The position numbers and the translations under genes were made by a program. This document shows, in pieces, positions 1 to 11,265 of a stretch of DNA of 64,000 nucleotides (position 1 is the stretch's first letter; each line of letters opens with the position of its first letter). Source of the stretch: Solanum dulcamara (lineage: Eukaryota > Streptophyta > Magnoliopsida > Solanales > Solanaceae); NCBI RefSeq assembly GCF_947179165.1, contig NC_077243.1, positions 4,520,001-4,584,000 of the forward strand, written 5' to 3'. The notes below the pieces were generated by a model. The model was not told the DNA's origin and searched no databases. It worked only from the letters and a program-made list of their open reading frames with translations.

Positions 1-2734
1 AAACAAACATATATAGCTTCCTGTCCAAATACCTACTCCACTACATTGCAGTGAGAAAAAATATATTTCTCTTTTTTCCCCACTTATTTTGTAATTTACT
101 TGACTTTACACAATTATATTAGATATTTTTTTCATTGGATATTCGATATTGGTATTAAAGTCGAATTAATTTGGATTCACGAATTGCAACGTCTATGTAT
201 AAGATCAAGAACGACAGACACATGAGTGTTGGGAATATTTGTTAAATATTTTCTTAAAAATAAATTAAAACTTAAGGGAAAGAGAATACGAAAATCATGT
301 TTTCTTTTGACACATTTAGTACTTGCCTCTCTTGGAAGGGTCATAACTTTACGTTTTAAGGCATTGTTCAAAATATTGAGTTAATTAGTCTTAAAACAAA
401 ACATAATTAGTAAGCTACTAATACAACTTCTTAATTATTCGAAAAGAAAGATATTTTAATTTGTAATTAATGCCAGAAAAGTACGTACAAGGTTACGTAG
501 GGTCAATAAAAGGACTAGTCATTGAGAGTTTTCTAGATAAATACTAATATGAGCTGAATTATTGTACTCCAACTCCGCACCATCCGATATTAATTATAGC
601 AGTCCTAATCGTTTGTTAAAATGTATAAGAATAATTATAAATATATATATATATATATTAACTAGTAACGTTCTACAGGACCAAACGTTTGTGAAAAAAC
701 GCAATTTTCTTCCCATTGAAATCAACACTATCTAAAAAAGTTATTTATATGGTTGATAATGTCAACTTGCAATATAACTCAATTATTAATGAAAATACAG
801 ATTACTGATAGAAAGGCTACGGAGCGTAGAGCAGAGTGGGGATACTCTAACCAAATAAGATAAGGAAGAAACTTTTTGGTGACGTTAACTTTTTGTAGTT
901 TCTTTGATGCATGCAACTAATATATTACGGACAAACATTTTAGGAATAAGTTTTGAAAAAAAAAAGAATTAAGATTTGTAATAGTAATGTTTTCCACCTG
1001 TCATAACCTTGACTGATGGATAAAGATCTAATGTATGTTATTAATGGAGAGGACAAGTAGATTATAAAATGAATCGAGATATGCATACATTCATATAAAA
1101 ATGTCTTACATTTAGTGCAAGCTTTTGAAGACATGTCAAGAAATTATTAAAACGTGTTGTCTATAAAAATGGGAACTAAATGTACGCTGTTGCTGGCAAC
1201 TTCAAGAAAAGCATGACAAAAGGTATTTAAAGTCTTTTTGACTAACCAATAAAAATTTTGATAGAGTAATGAGTATTTCTTCGTTCTTAATTAAGATATT
1301 TTTTATTCGAACATTCTTGGATACAAAATCGCTTTTGTTAAGGAGCTTGAATTCGAATTTAGTCGGACTCCAACGTGGATATTGGATAAAAAAAAAGTCC
1401 TTTTGACTCAACTTGCCATCCTTCTACTAACACCACTTTCATTTGTCGTCAATCAGTAACTTATCAAATGACATTATTCAATTCATATTTTTTAGATTAC
1501 AAAATTGGCAATGCACTTTTAATTTAACTAAGAAATTAAAGTATTATTGTCACAAAAATTGTAAAACCTTAAATATTTTTGCAAAATGGACAGATAAAGA
1601 ATATAATTTCATTCGAAAAGTAATAAAAAATGTCGAATTATCAAGACAAAACTATAATAAAAGAATTCAAATACAAAATTGTGGAACGTACTGACAAAAA
1701 AGAAATTGCACAAATTAAATCAGTCGCAAAATTAAAATTTTCATAGCTAAAATTAATTATACTTTTACTTTGGTATTTGTGGTTGCGGTGGAGATGGCAT
1801 TGAATGTGTCGGTGGAAGACGGGAAAAGAGTTTACGCCGGCGGGAGAAAAAGAAGGGTCCCACAGGGTAGTGTCCCCCGTGGAGCCAACAATAATGGAAA
1901 TTATTGTGGGGTCCAGTAATAAACCCCTGTGCCCTCTGCTCGCATTTAGAGGGACAATTGCACAATTCCATAATCTTCATTTTTTAAAAAAAAATTCTTT
2001 TTGATTTTTTCATATGATATTTAGAATTTGTAGAGTAAGATATAATTGTAATATCATTTTCAATATGATTTTTTTGAAAATTAAAATTTGAGATATCTGA
2101 TTAAAATTAAATAATTTTACCGCTGAACAATAATTCATGTTAGTTTCTTTTTTTCCTTGCCTCCAACCAGCGGACCAATTAAATCTTTCTTTCTTCTTTT
2201 ATTCCAATATACCCTCCCCAAATTTACCTCAGCTCATTTTTAATTGTTTATTTTATTAAAATATTTTGTTATTTATACATTTCGCATATCAATTACCTCA
2301 GTTCATTTTTAAATGTTTATTTTGTTGATTTTTTTTTATTTATACATTTCGCATATCAAGAATATTAATATGTTTTTTAAAAACTAACTATTCATGCACT
2401 AAATAGCTTTCAAAGTCTATTCAGATTATATGTTCACTTTGAATTTTATACGTTGGATAAGAATTAAGTAACAATTAATATGAATGTTTTATTATCAATT
2501 AATTAATATTTAGTATTAAATTTTTTAAAAAAATAATTAGAGAAATAATAAATTAATGATAAGATAAAACATAAAAAAATTGTATTTTCTTTAAATGTTT
2601 AAAAGTGACAAATAAAAGTAAAATCTATTTTTAAAATAATGAACAAATAAAAGTGAATCATGAGAGTACCAATTAGTATAAATATTATTATAAACTATAT
2701 ATTGAATTTATTAAATTTCATGAGGAGTGCAAAG
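1..2734. other. AT-rich intergenic DNA
   Basis: I recognise no gene here. The stretch is AT-rich with many stops in all frames. It includes an AT dinucleotide run near 641-660 and a distinctly more GC-rich patch at about 1775-1975, which has short open frames on both strands but no domain I can name. The patch could be an exon or promoter of an undetected gene or a repeat fragment. Confidence 0.6.
2223..2359. repeat. Imperfect tandem duplication of about 70 bp
   Basis: Two adjacent copies (2223-2292 and 2293-2359) both begin TTACCTCAG and end GCATATCAA. They differ by a few substitutions and small indels in the T-rich middle. It is a simple local duplication with no visible coding content. 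Confidence 0.8.
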
Positions 2735-3045
2735 TCTATAATGAATAAGTGAGCAGAAAGAATATTTTAATTATATGATGTTTTCGCAAAGTGAATATGA
2801 CCTCCGTGGTGGGTAAGATGATATAGATAAGATTTAGATGGTTCAAGCATATGAATAAAATAGATGCATGCGTGTTTTAGTGAGCAGGTGTGAGAGGATG
2901 TAATATATAGTGTATAGCTGGAAAGATAGAAGTAGGCCGAAGAATTATTGCGGAGAGGTAATTATACAGGATATGATACATCTACGGCTTATTGAGGATA
3001 TGAGCCTAGATAGTAATTGAGACTCGGATATTGATGTTTAGGGTA
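2735..3045 (+). mobile_element. Old LINE 3' fragment, left part
   Basis: The plus strand aligns word for word with the 3' coding end of the LINE copy at 48430-48670. It keeps the equivalents of the RWFGHV, VRRCER and GRPKKYW stretches and the segment ahead of the LINE stop codon, but it is full of substitutions and stops. The fragment is cut at 3045 by the younger LINE at 3046-6493 and resumes at 6509. It is a pseudogene with no intact frame. Confidence 0.7.
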
Positions 3046-6000
3046 CAACAACAACAATCACAACCCAGTGAAATCCCACAACGTGGGGTCTAGGGAGGAT
3101 AAGTGTGCGCAGAACTTACTCTTACCAAGGTAGGACGACTATTTTCGATAGAACCTTGACTCAATAGAAGCATAAAAAGAGGTCAGATAAGCTAAGAATC
3201 TCAAAGCGATATGGGAAAGCAAATAACGAAAGCGACACAAATAAAATAGAGTAATCAAAGAACAGAAAGTAATAGATAATAATAAAAATCAGAGCATAAG
3301 AAATTATAGAGCGCTAATGCGCCTACTAATACAGAAGAATAACGAGACTATGTACTAGCATTCTATCCTAATCTGGGTCCTCCACACCCTCCTATCTAAG
3401 GTCATGTCCTCGGTAAGCTGTAACTGCGTCATGTCCTGTCTAATCACCTTTCTCCAATATTTCTTTGGCCTACCCTTACCTTTTCTGAAACCATCCATGA
3501 CCAACTTCTCACACCTCCGCACTGGTGGCACCTTCTTATCACATAACACACCGAAAGTGAGCCTCAATTTCATCCACCCTGCCCCAATACGATGTGTGAC
3601 ATCATCGTCAATCGTTGCCTTGTATGATAGACCCAAGGTACTTGAAACTACTTTTCTTTTGGATGTCCTAGTCACCAAGCCTAACTTCCGTGCCAACCTT
3701 CTGAGGTGTCTCACTGAACTTGCACTCTAAGTACTCTGTCTTGGTCCTACTCAGCTTAAACCCTTTAGATTCCAATCCTCCAGCTTAGCGTTAACTCCAC
3801 TATGAGTCTCATCGATCAGGACTATGTCGTCCGCAAAAAGCATACACCATGGCACATCACCTTGAATTTATCGCATCAATCCATCCATCACCAAGGCAAA
3901 TAAAAATGGATTAAGAGTTGATCGTTGATGCAACCCCATCATAACTGGAAAGTGCTCTGAGTCCCCTCCTATTGTCCTTACCCTGGTTTTGGCACCCTCA
4001 TACATGTCCTCTATCACCTTAATGTACGCCACAGGTACACCTTTAGCTTTCAAACATCTCCATAGTATCTCTTGTGGAACTTTATCGTAAGTCTTTTCCA
4101 GATCGATGAATACCATATGTAAGTTTCTTTTCATCTCTCTATACTGCTCCACCAGTCTCCTCATAGGATGAATGGCTTCTAAGGTTGAGCGTCCCGGCAT
4201 AAATCCTAACCGAATCTCTGAAATAGACACGCCTCTCCTCACCCTTATTTTCACCACTCTTTCCCACACTTTTATAGTATGGCTTAGAAGCTTAATACCT
4301 CTATAGTTATTGTATCTCTGGATATCCCCCTTATTTTTGTATAGAGGGATCATTACGCTCGACCTTTATTCTTCAGGCATCATTGCCGTCTTAAAAATGA
4401 TATTAAATAACCTAGTCAGTCACTTCAAACCTACTGAGCTTGCACTCTTCCAAAATTCTCCAAGAAATCTCATCAGGTTCGGTCGCTCTTCCCCAGCGCA
4501 TCCTATGCACAGCACCCTTAACCTCTTCGACCGTAATACTTCTGCAACACCCAAAATTATGATGTCTCCCTGTATGTTCCAAATCTCCCAACACAATCTC
4601 TTTCCCCTTCTTCATTCAAGAATTTATGAAAGTATAATTGTCATCTCTGTTTAATAAGGGTCTCCTCTACCAATACTTTTCCATGCTCGTCCTTAATGTA
4701 GTTCACTTGATCCACATCGCGTGCCCATCTCTCCCGCGCCCTGGCTAGCCTGAATAATTTCCTATCCCCGCCTTTCTCTTCTAGTTCAGCATAAAGGATT
4801 TCAAAAGCTATCGTTTTTGCTGTCGAAACCGCCGATTTCTCCTCCTTCCTCACTATCTTATGAAGTTCTCTATTCGTCCACTTCTCCACCTCATTTTCTC
4901 TTTCTATCAACTTCGCATATGCCATCTTCTTTGCTTTCACCTTCCCTTGTACTTCTCTATTCCAACACAAGTCCCCTCGATGCCGACCACAACTACCTGT
5001 CGAGACTCCCAACACTTCCCTTGCTACAACCCTAATACAACTAGCCATCTTATCCCACATACTTTTCGCATCCCTACTACTATCCCAGGCCCCCATATCC
5101 TTCAATTTCTCTCCCATCTCCAGGCCATTAGCCGTGGTCAAACTCCCCCATCTGATCCAAGAGCGATCATCCCCGATCCTCTTCTTTCTCGTCATCTTAA
5201 TCCCTAAATCCATCACTAAAAGCTTATGTTGAATTGTAACATTATCGATCGGAATGACCTTACAGTTTTTGCACAAACCTTTATCATCCTTCCTAAGAAG
5301 TAAAAAATCTAAGTCTTAGCCACCGAACTCCGGAAGGTTACCAAGTGGTCCTCTTTCTTTGGGAAACTCGAATTGGCTATCACCAACCCAAAAACTCTTG
5401 CAAAATCTAAAAATGAAACTTCTCATCCATTTCTGTCCCCGAAGCCAAAGCCTCCGTGCATGTCATCATACTCTCTCGAAATAGACCCGATATGCCCATT
5501 GAAATCCCCTCCCATGAAAAGTTTCTCAGTAGGCGGTATGTCTCTTACTAACTCGTCCAAATCTTTCCAAAAGCATCTCTAATCCTCCTCGCCTAAGTCC
5601 GCTTTGGGCGCATAAGCACTAATAATGTTCGACGTGATCCCTTCAACGACCACCTTAATCGACATCATCCTATCAGTGACTCTCCTAACCTCCATCACCT
5701 AATCCCTTAAATCACTGTCTACTAAAATGCCTACCCCATTCCTATACTTCGATCTACCATAGAACCAAAGCTTATACCCGTCTACCTCCTTAGCCTTAGA
5801 ACCTACCCATTTGGTCTCTTGGACACAAGCTATGTTAATATTTCTCTTCTTTAGAATCTTAACTAGCTCTATGGATTTTTTCGTTAACGTTCTAATGTTC
5901 CAAGAACCTACTCTCAGTCTAGATGCTCATTTAACCCACTTACCTCTCCTTACCCTCGTCCTTGTCCCCGTCTCTGTCCCTAAATGAGAACATAACCCTA

Positions 6001-6493
6001 GTCTACCATCACTATCCAAAGCCATGAAAACGCGTATGAACTAATAAATTATTCAAAGGTCTAAAGTCAGCAAAATGTAACTACAACTGTATGAGCAAAG
6101 AATAGGTATGGAAAGATATGGAAACCGGAAGTACCAACTCCAGTTGAAATGAACCTGGTTGCCGCCGAAAAACATTGATAGTGAAAAGTAAACGTTACGG
6201 GAATACTCAAATAGCAAGTGATTGTTCAAAGAAACTCTCTGAGGATTTTCATCAAACACTTTGTGTGCAAGGCGATAATTTGAAGATTCATATGAACTGA
6301 TTTGAGCTTCTTCTTCCAAATCAATGGCGAATGAATGAGAAACAACAATGGGTGTTCAGTTGATTCTTATAGAAAGGAAAAAAGAAACAGAACAAAAGGT
6401 AGTCACAGTGATGATGTTTAGTCACAGTCGAAAATCAATTTCCTTTTCTTTTTGGGGCTATGAATAATAATCGCAAATTTTTAAGGAGCAAAT
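3046..6493 (-). mobile_element. RTE-like LINE retrotransposon, near full length, decayed
   Basis: This minus-strand element of about 3.45 kb starts near 6493 with an untranslated leader of about 470 bp, followed by an endonuclease/reverse-transcriptase frame from 6025. It ends at 3046 in a tail that, read on the minus strand, contains the conserved 'gacccca..gtggga' block and finishes in TTG repeats. It is flanked by a 15-bp direct repeat with one mismatch (TTGATGTTTAGGGTA at 3031-3045, TTGATGATTAGGGTA at 6494-6508). Removing the element and one repeat copy restores an older LINE across the junction. Size, single APE-RT frame and TTG tail fit plant RTE-clade LINEs; the clade assignment is inference. 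Confidence 0.85.
3355..6025 (-). pseudogene. LINE endonuclease/reverse transcriptase, broken
   Basis: Read from 6025 on the minus strand. An APE-type endonuclease comes first, with recognisable GSWNIRTL, QETKW, YAPKA and DFNGH motifs (about 5940-5300). A linker follows (5276-4641). The reverse transcriptase follows at 4353-3868 ([35 protein letters not shown]). A C-terminal part lies at 3714-3355 ([19 protein letters not shown]). In-frame stops and frameshifts interrupt every domain, so no functional product is expected. Plant annotations sometimes mislabel such frames as 'craniofacial development protein 2-like'. Confidence 0.9.
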
Positions 6494-6508
6494 TTGATGA
6501 TTAGGGTA

Positions 6509-6715
6509 AAAAACTAATAAGTAATCAAGCGTTGTTTAGTTCTTTTATTGGAGTATGTTGTTTCATTTGCATTAGTTAGCATAGTATTTGACTATTTGTT
6601 GTTGCTACTTATTCTCTTTTTAGTCGTTTTTAACATGGATTCTTCGCTATACATACTTGATTTTTGTATGCTTATTCCAGCTAAGAGTTCGTAGGAAATA
6701 AATTCTCTACCTTCA
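6509..6715 (+). mobile_element. Old LINE 3' fragment, right part (3' UTR)
   Basis: This continues the element interrupted at 3045. After the target-site repeat it reads through the LINE stop and a T-rich 3' UTR and ends with a block like 'aattctctaccttca', which matches the RTE-type 3' tail just before the usual TTG-bearing end. It then runs into an A-rich stretch. Together with 2735-3045 it forms one plus-strand LINE 3' end into which the minus-strand LINE was inserted. Confidence 0.55.
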
Positions 6716-8915
6716 AAAAAAAATAAAAAAATAAGACAACGTACACATTATCTTTTTTAGATTTTAGTTGCAGAGTTGCATTGAATATATTATTATTATT
6801 GACAGTTTCGCATAAGATTTGTAAAAACAACACAAGAAAACTTTACATTGTTATCTTCTTTTTTTTTACTAGCTAATAATTTCCTCATAGTGAAAAAAAG
6901 AATTAAAAAAATCCAACAACACTTACTAACTTTAAAAAACAAACAGAAATCTATCTATTTAACAGCAAAAGAGAGAACTTAGCTAACGTCACGTTTCCAA
7001 GCACTGAAATTGGCGCCGTTTGTAACGGCACGTTTCCAACATCCGTTTTTGTTCTTTTTTCCGCAACTGTGCCAACGGTTACGGACTTGAAACGGGATTG
7101 CGTTACAGCTTATATTTTTTTTTAGGAAAAGGACAGAAAAGGAAATGTATAAAGATAAGATAGTGTACATCTGAACCCGCTTTAAATAATGCAATATGAA
7201 CGAGCCACGTGTCCTGATGTCATTTCATAGACACGTGTACGAATAATACGGCGCCAGACAGTCGAAGATGGTCCTTTTGGAATAAAATTTTGTTGCGTCG
7301 TGTCATGGAGCTTGCGTGACCACTTAGGTAAAAATATCGTAACGGGCCTTTCTTTTACAACGTATTTGACATCATGCTGGCCTAGCATGTTTTCTTTTAG
7401 TTTGATATTCCTATGGAAGTCGACCAATTTCACACTAAGGATATAACGCTCGTTTAGGGGAACACCTTTTTTAAAAAAATCATGTTAAGGAATGATGCAA
7501 TAGATATTACAAATTAAAAATTTAGAAATTTTATTTTATTTTATTTTTAGTGATATGTTTCTATTGTCATAGATGCGTGATGATATGTTTACAATTATAA
7601 ATTCTAACGGAGTAGTAAATTTTGAGTTTCGTATTATTTGGTTGAAATTGAAATAAAATAAAATAGTGTTTTAGGTTGAAGTAAAAAAGAAAGGCACGTT
7701 TATTATAATTTCAATTGGAAAAAAAAGAAGAGGCTAATTGAGTTTTTTGAAATATTCCTCAAATTACTTTTTATATTCCAAGTTAATTAACGAAAGAAGG
7801 AAAGTTTAAAGAACTAATAAAAACAAGAGAAAAAGAAAAGAAAATATGTGGAACACAAGCGATCATCACTAATTAAAGAAAATGATTTAGCATTAATAAT
7901 AAATATGATATTTATGATTAACACTTTATATACATTAAAGGTTTTAGTGACTCATGTACGGATAGATATTTTTACAATAATACTGAGAGGAAAATCTCAT
8001 GCCATTGAGATTATTTACCTAAGAAAACCAGTAGCTTTCTCGTTGAATAATTAATTAAGCATCATTTAGTAATCTTTTAATTGGCGGTTTAAGTGATGAC
8101 AATTGATAAGTGGTGTTAATTAAGATAGGATAACGCTAGCTAGCAGAATAATTAATATTAGTGCAACAGCAAGCATGCTTAATTAATTTAATACGGTTTA
8201 GGTTCCAGCTAGAGATTAGGCTTGATGGGGATATTGGGGCACACAAAGAATGGTGTATGTATTATGTGTACAAAACAAATTACTTATGAGATTTCCCATC
8301 ATTCCCAAGATTCAATAATCAACAAATTTAAAAACAATAATCATGGTTTATACTTTGTGATCATTATTATAACCATGGTTTATAATTGTGTTAGAGAATA
8401 TGCCTTTTTGCACCAATTTGTACTATAAAAGTAGTAAAATTTTAAAATTAGATTTATGCTGCATTCTTCACTATTTCCTTTTTTTATATCATCTGGAAAT
8501 TTTATAACTTAAGGTGTTGGTTATAATTGAAGATGCGCAGAAAATCAATTAAATTTATTAAATATTGTCATCGTATAAATTTGTATGACCATTATTATTT
8601 TGATGTTCTTTTTTTTTTCATCTATTAATATTTTTTTTTTTAGATTAAATTTGAATTCACGTATTACAAGACCTAGTTCTGAAGCGACACTCCCTACATA
8701 TATTTCTTTTTCATTAATCCCAGGAGCTCAGACACAAAACTCTGATTAGAAGTGGAGGAGAATGCCAACCATCTTACCGACATTCAATATTCTCCTTATG
8801 CATACGTTGCAAGGTATTTTATTTTGTAAAAAACTGTCACATTGACTTACACGACAAGAAATATATGTTGTGGCATCTTTGACCTTCTATTGTATTAAAG
8901 AAAACACATAATATA
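6716..8915. other. AT-rich intergenic DNA
   Basis: No gene recognised. A somewhat less AT-rich patch at about 6980-7440 has short minus-strand open frames of 71 and 83 codons without any motif I know; it may be an old transposon remnant. The rest has only short chance frames. Confidence 0.55.
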
Positions 8916-9175
8916 CTTTCTCTATTTATTTTTACTTGTCATATTTTACTTTATAAGAATCAATTTGACTAATTTTCAAATTTTAATATTGAATTAGATT
9001 AATTCAATATTTTAAATTTTAAATTTAGATTGATATTTGAAAACTATACAAAAAATATTATAAATTACAATTCTTTTCATATTAACGTGATCAAAAATCT
9101 TAAAATATTAATTAATATTCATATATTCTAACTCTCATAAATTAATATGAGACGAATAAAAATAAACGGAAAAAG
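8916..9175. mobile_element. Stowaway-like MITE, diverged
   Basis: A 260-bp element whose ends form an imperfect inverted repeat: CTTTCTCTATTTATTTTTAC at the left and the complement of GTAAAAATAAACGG-like sequence at the right. It is flanked by TA on both sides (8914-8915 and 9176-9177). AT-rich interior, no coding sequence. The end consensus and TA duplication are those of plant Tc1/mariner (Stowaway) MITEs. Confidence 0.6.
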
Positions 9176-9177
9176 TA

Positions 9178-10161
9178 AGTTTCATGTTTCAATAGTCATA
9201 AAAATCAAAATTTCCCTCCTGATAGAAAGCAAGGTGACATTATATTATAAATGCGTAACTTTCGCATGCAAGAAAAAACAATCATAGATTAAAAAAAAAA
9301 GAAGTTGCTTAAATGTAGGCGGTTGATTATATTATTATATTATCAATTATATAAGTCATAGTCTTTGACCTTATTCCATTGGCCAATTTTTCCCAACAAA
9401 ATGGAAATCTATTTTATTAATTAGTTAATTAAATAATAAACATTCAGATGTTCTTCCTGGCCTAGGTTGTCGACAAATACGCAACAATATATTCTCTTAT
9501 TAACTTTTTTTAATATTTAATCAACTTTCAAGCTACTCTCACAAGTCACAACGAATAGTATATGATATAATTGGTACACTATTCTTCTGTTTATTGAGAC
9601 AAGAAAGTCCACCAGCATAAGCCAGGTTTAATTTTAAATATTATCTCTAAATACCCAATAAACAGGTAGATAAATACAGAGACAGAAGCAGATTCCAAAT
9701 TTATTATTTAAGAATTTATATTATGACCTTAAATTAATATATATAAATAAAATCTCTAGAAATGCATATGTTTGGGATCAGAAAAAATATTTATTTATCG
9801 AGATTATTAGTTTATTGATAAATGCATAAAATATTTATTTATCGATAAATAAATATTTAATATTTTATAAAGTATTTTAAAGTATGTGGCATAAGAAAGA
9901 AAAAAAATATTTGAATTAAGAATTTCAAAAGTTTAAATCTAAGAAACTAAACAGTGTAGTCTTTGTATATTTATTATTTAAATCTAAAAAATCTAAACGA
10001 ATATAGTGAAGTTTAATGTTTCTAATTGTATTCATTTATATAGAATATGAAGAGATTTTATGTTAATTATAAAAGGAAAAAGTTAGATATTTAAAAATGA
10101 TAATCCAAGTATAATGTCTTCTCATCATTTGAAAGGCATACAAAAATAATCTTTAACCAAT
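9178..10161. other. AT-rich intergenic DNA
   Basis: Very AT-rich with short palindromic words such as TTTATTTATCGATAAATAAA near 9830-9850. I see no gene or identifiable repeat. Confidence 0.6.
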
Positions 10162-10330
10162 AAAATAAGAAACGCAATATGTGAGCATAAGAAAAAGAAT
10201 CCAACTATTAGCCAAAAAGATTTGCAAGCATGGGTGAACAAAAATTTGATTTGATTATTGGTCAATCAACAATATCGCACACTCTCAAAAGGTCGGCAGA
10301 GTATTTTTCAAATGAGATGAAAAATAGTTA
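10162..10330 (+). pseudogene. Fossil CENP-B/pogo-type helix-turn-helix fragment
   Basis: Read on the plus strand, about 55 codons give a CENP-B N-terminal (psq-like) helix-turn-helix: IRNAICEHKKKNPTISQKD, then LQAW, then after a one-base frameshift near 10243 FDLIIGQSTISHTLKRSAEY. The spacing of 'ICE..K..NP..SQKDL..W' and 'G.STIS..LK' is that of pogo-type transposases and CENP-B. The frame closes at once on a stop after about 10330 and I see no DDE domain nearby. It is a degraded remnant of a Tc1/mariner-superfamily (pogo) transposase or a captured DNA-binding domain. Confidence 0.6.
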
Positions 10331-11231
10331 AAGATGAGATTAATTTTGATTTTGGTGGGACGAAAAAACAATCAACTATAAAATCATATTTTAAAAAGAA
10401 ATAATTATTGATCTAGTATTATTGACTGATTAAATATATATAAATTGTTGATGTATTCTAGTAATTATTACTTTATATTTTTTCTGATTTATTAATACTT
10501 TATTTTTAATTATCATCTAATGCATTTAGCGAGAATATTACTTTAATATAACTGACCTAAGTTGAGTTCGGAGAAAAATATTTATTTATTGAGATTATTA
10601 CTTTATCAAATATTACTTTATCGAAGTTTTACTTTAGTAATTATTAAATTTTCAAATAGATATTTAATAAAATAAAATAAAAATTATTAAATTCACGTGA
10701 ATCTATAAATGATCCATTAAATCAAACTCGGGGTAAACATCATCCTCATTTATGAATATGAAAAAAGAAAAAGGGAAACAGAAAAGAATATATTATTCTG
10801 CAATTTGGGAGGAGATATTATTAACACGTGTGAATGTGATTAGTCTATTTACAAATCCCATTTATTTTTTTATTTTTCTGGATAGAAGTCAGTTTTCTTA
10901 ATTTTCCTCTAACTTAATACTTCGTTATTATCTATATATGGTTGTTTGAGTTTTTTCACAAGATGTTTAAAAGTCTTTGGTCATTGAAAAAATGGTAACT
11001 AATGACGACATTTCAACGTGTTGAATTCCTTGCAAAACAATGATTAGTATATCCTACTTATCCCTTTTAATTCATATCATCTTAGATTAAGGACGAAACA
11101 AAATATAAAGTTAATAGAGCATTGAATATTGAATTCTATTAATTTAATTTCTTGGTATGTTTGCATTTCTTTATATTTAAAATTTTCTTACTTTAGCCAC
11201 CGTTTGAGATGGAGCTTCACAATTTTATTTC

Positions 11232-11265
11232 TTTTTTTTTTTTTTTGGGGGGGGGGGGGGGGGGG
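11232..11265. repeat. T15-G19 homopolymer junction
   Basis: Fifteen T are followed directly by nineteen G, then TTGGG. It is a slippage-prone simple repeat, with G-quadruplex potential on the plus strand. The exact lengths may also reflect sequencing or assembly uncertainty. Confidence 0.9.

Noticed and set aside
6979..7433. Possible small minus-strand genes of 71 and 83 codons
   Set aside because: No start context, no motif, no splice evidence and no similarity I recognise; composition could equally be an old repeat.
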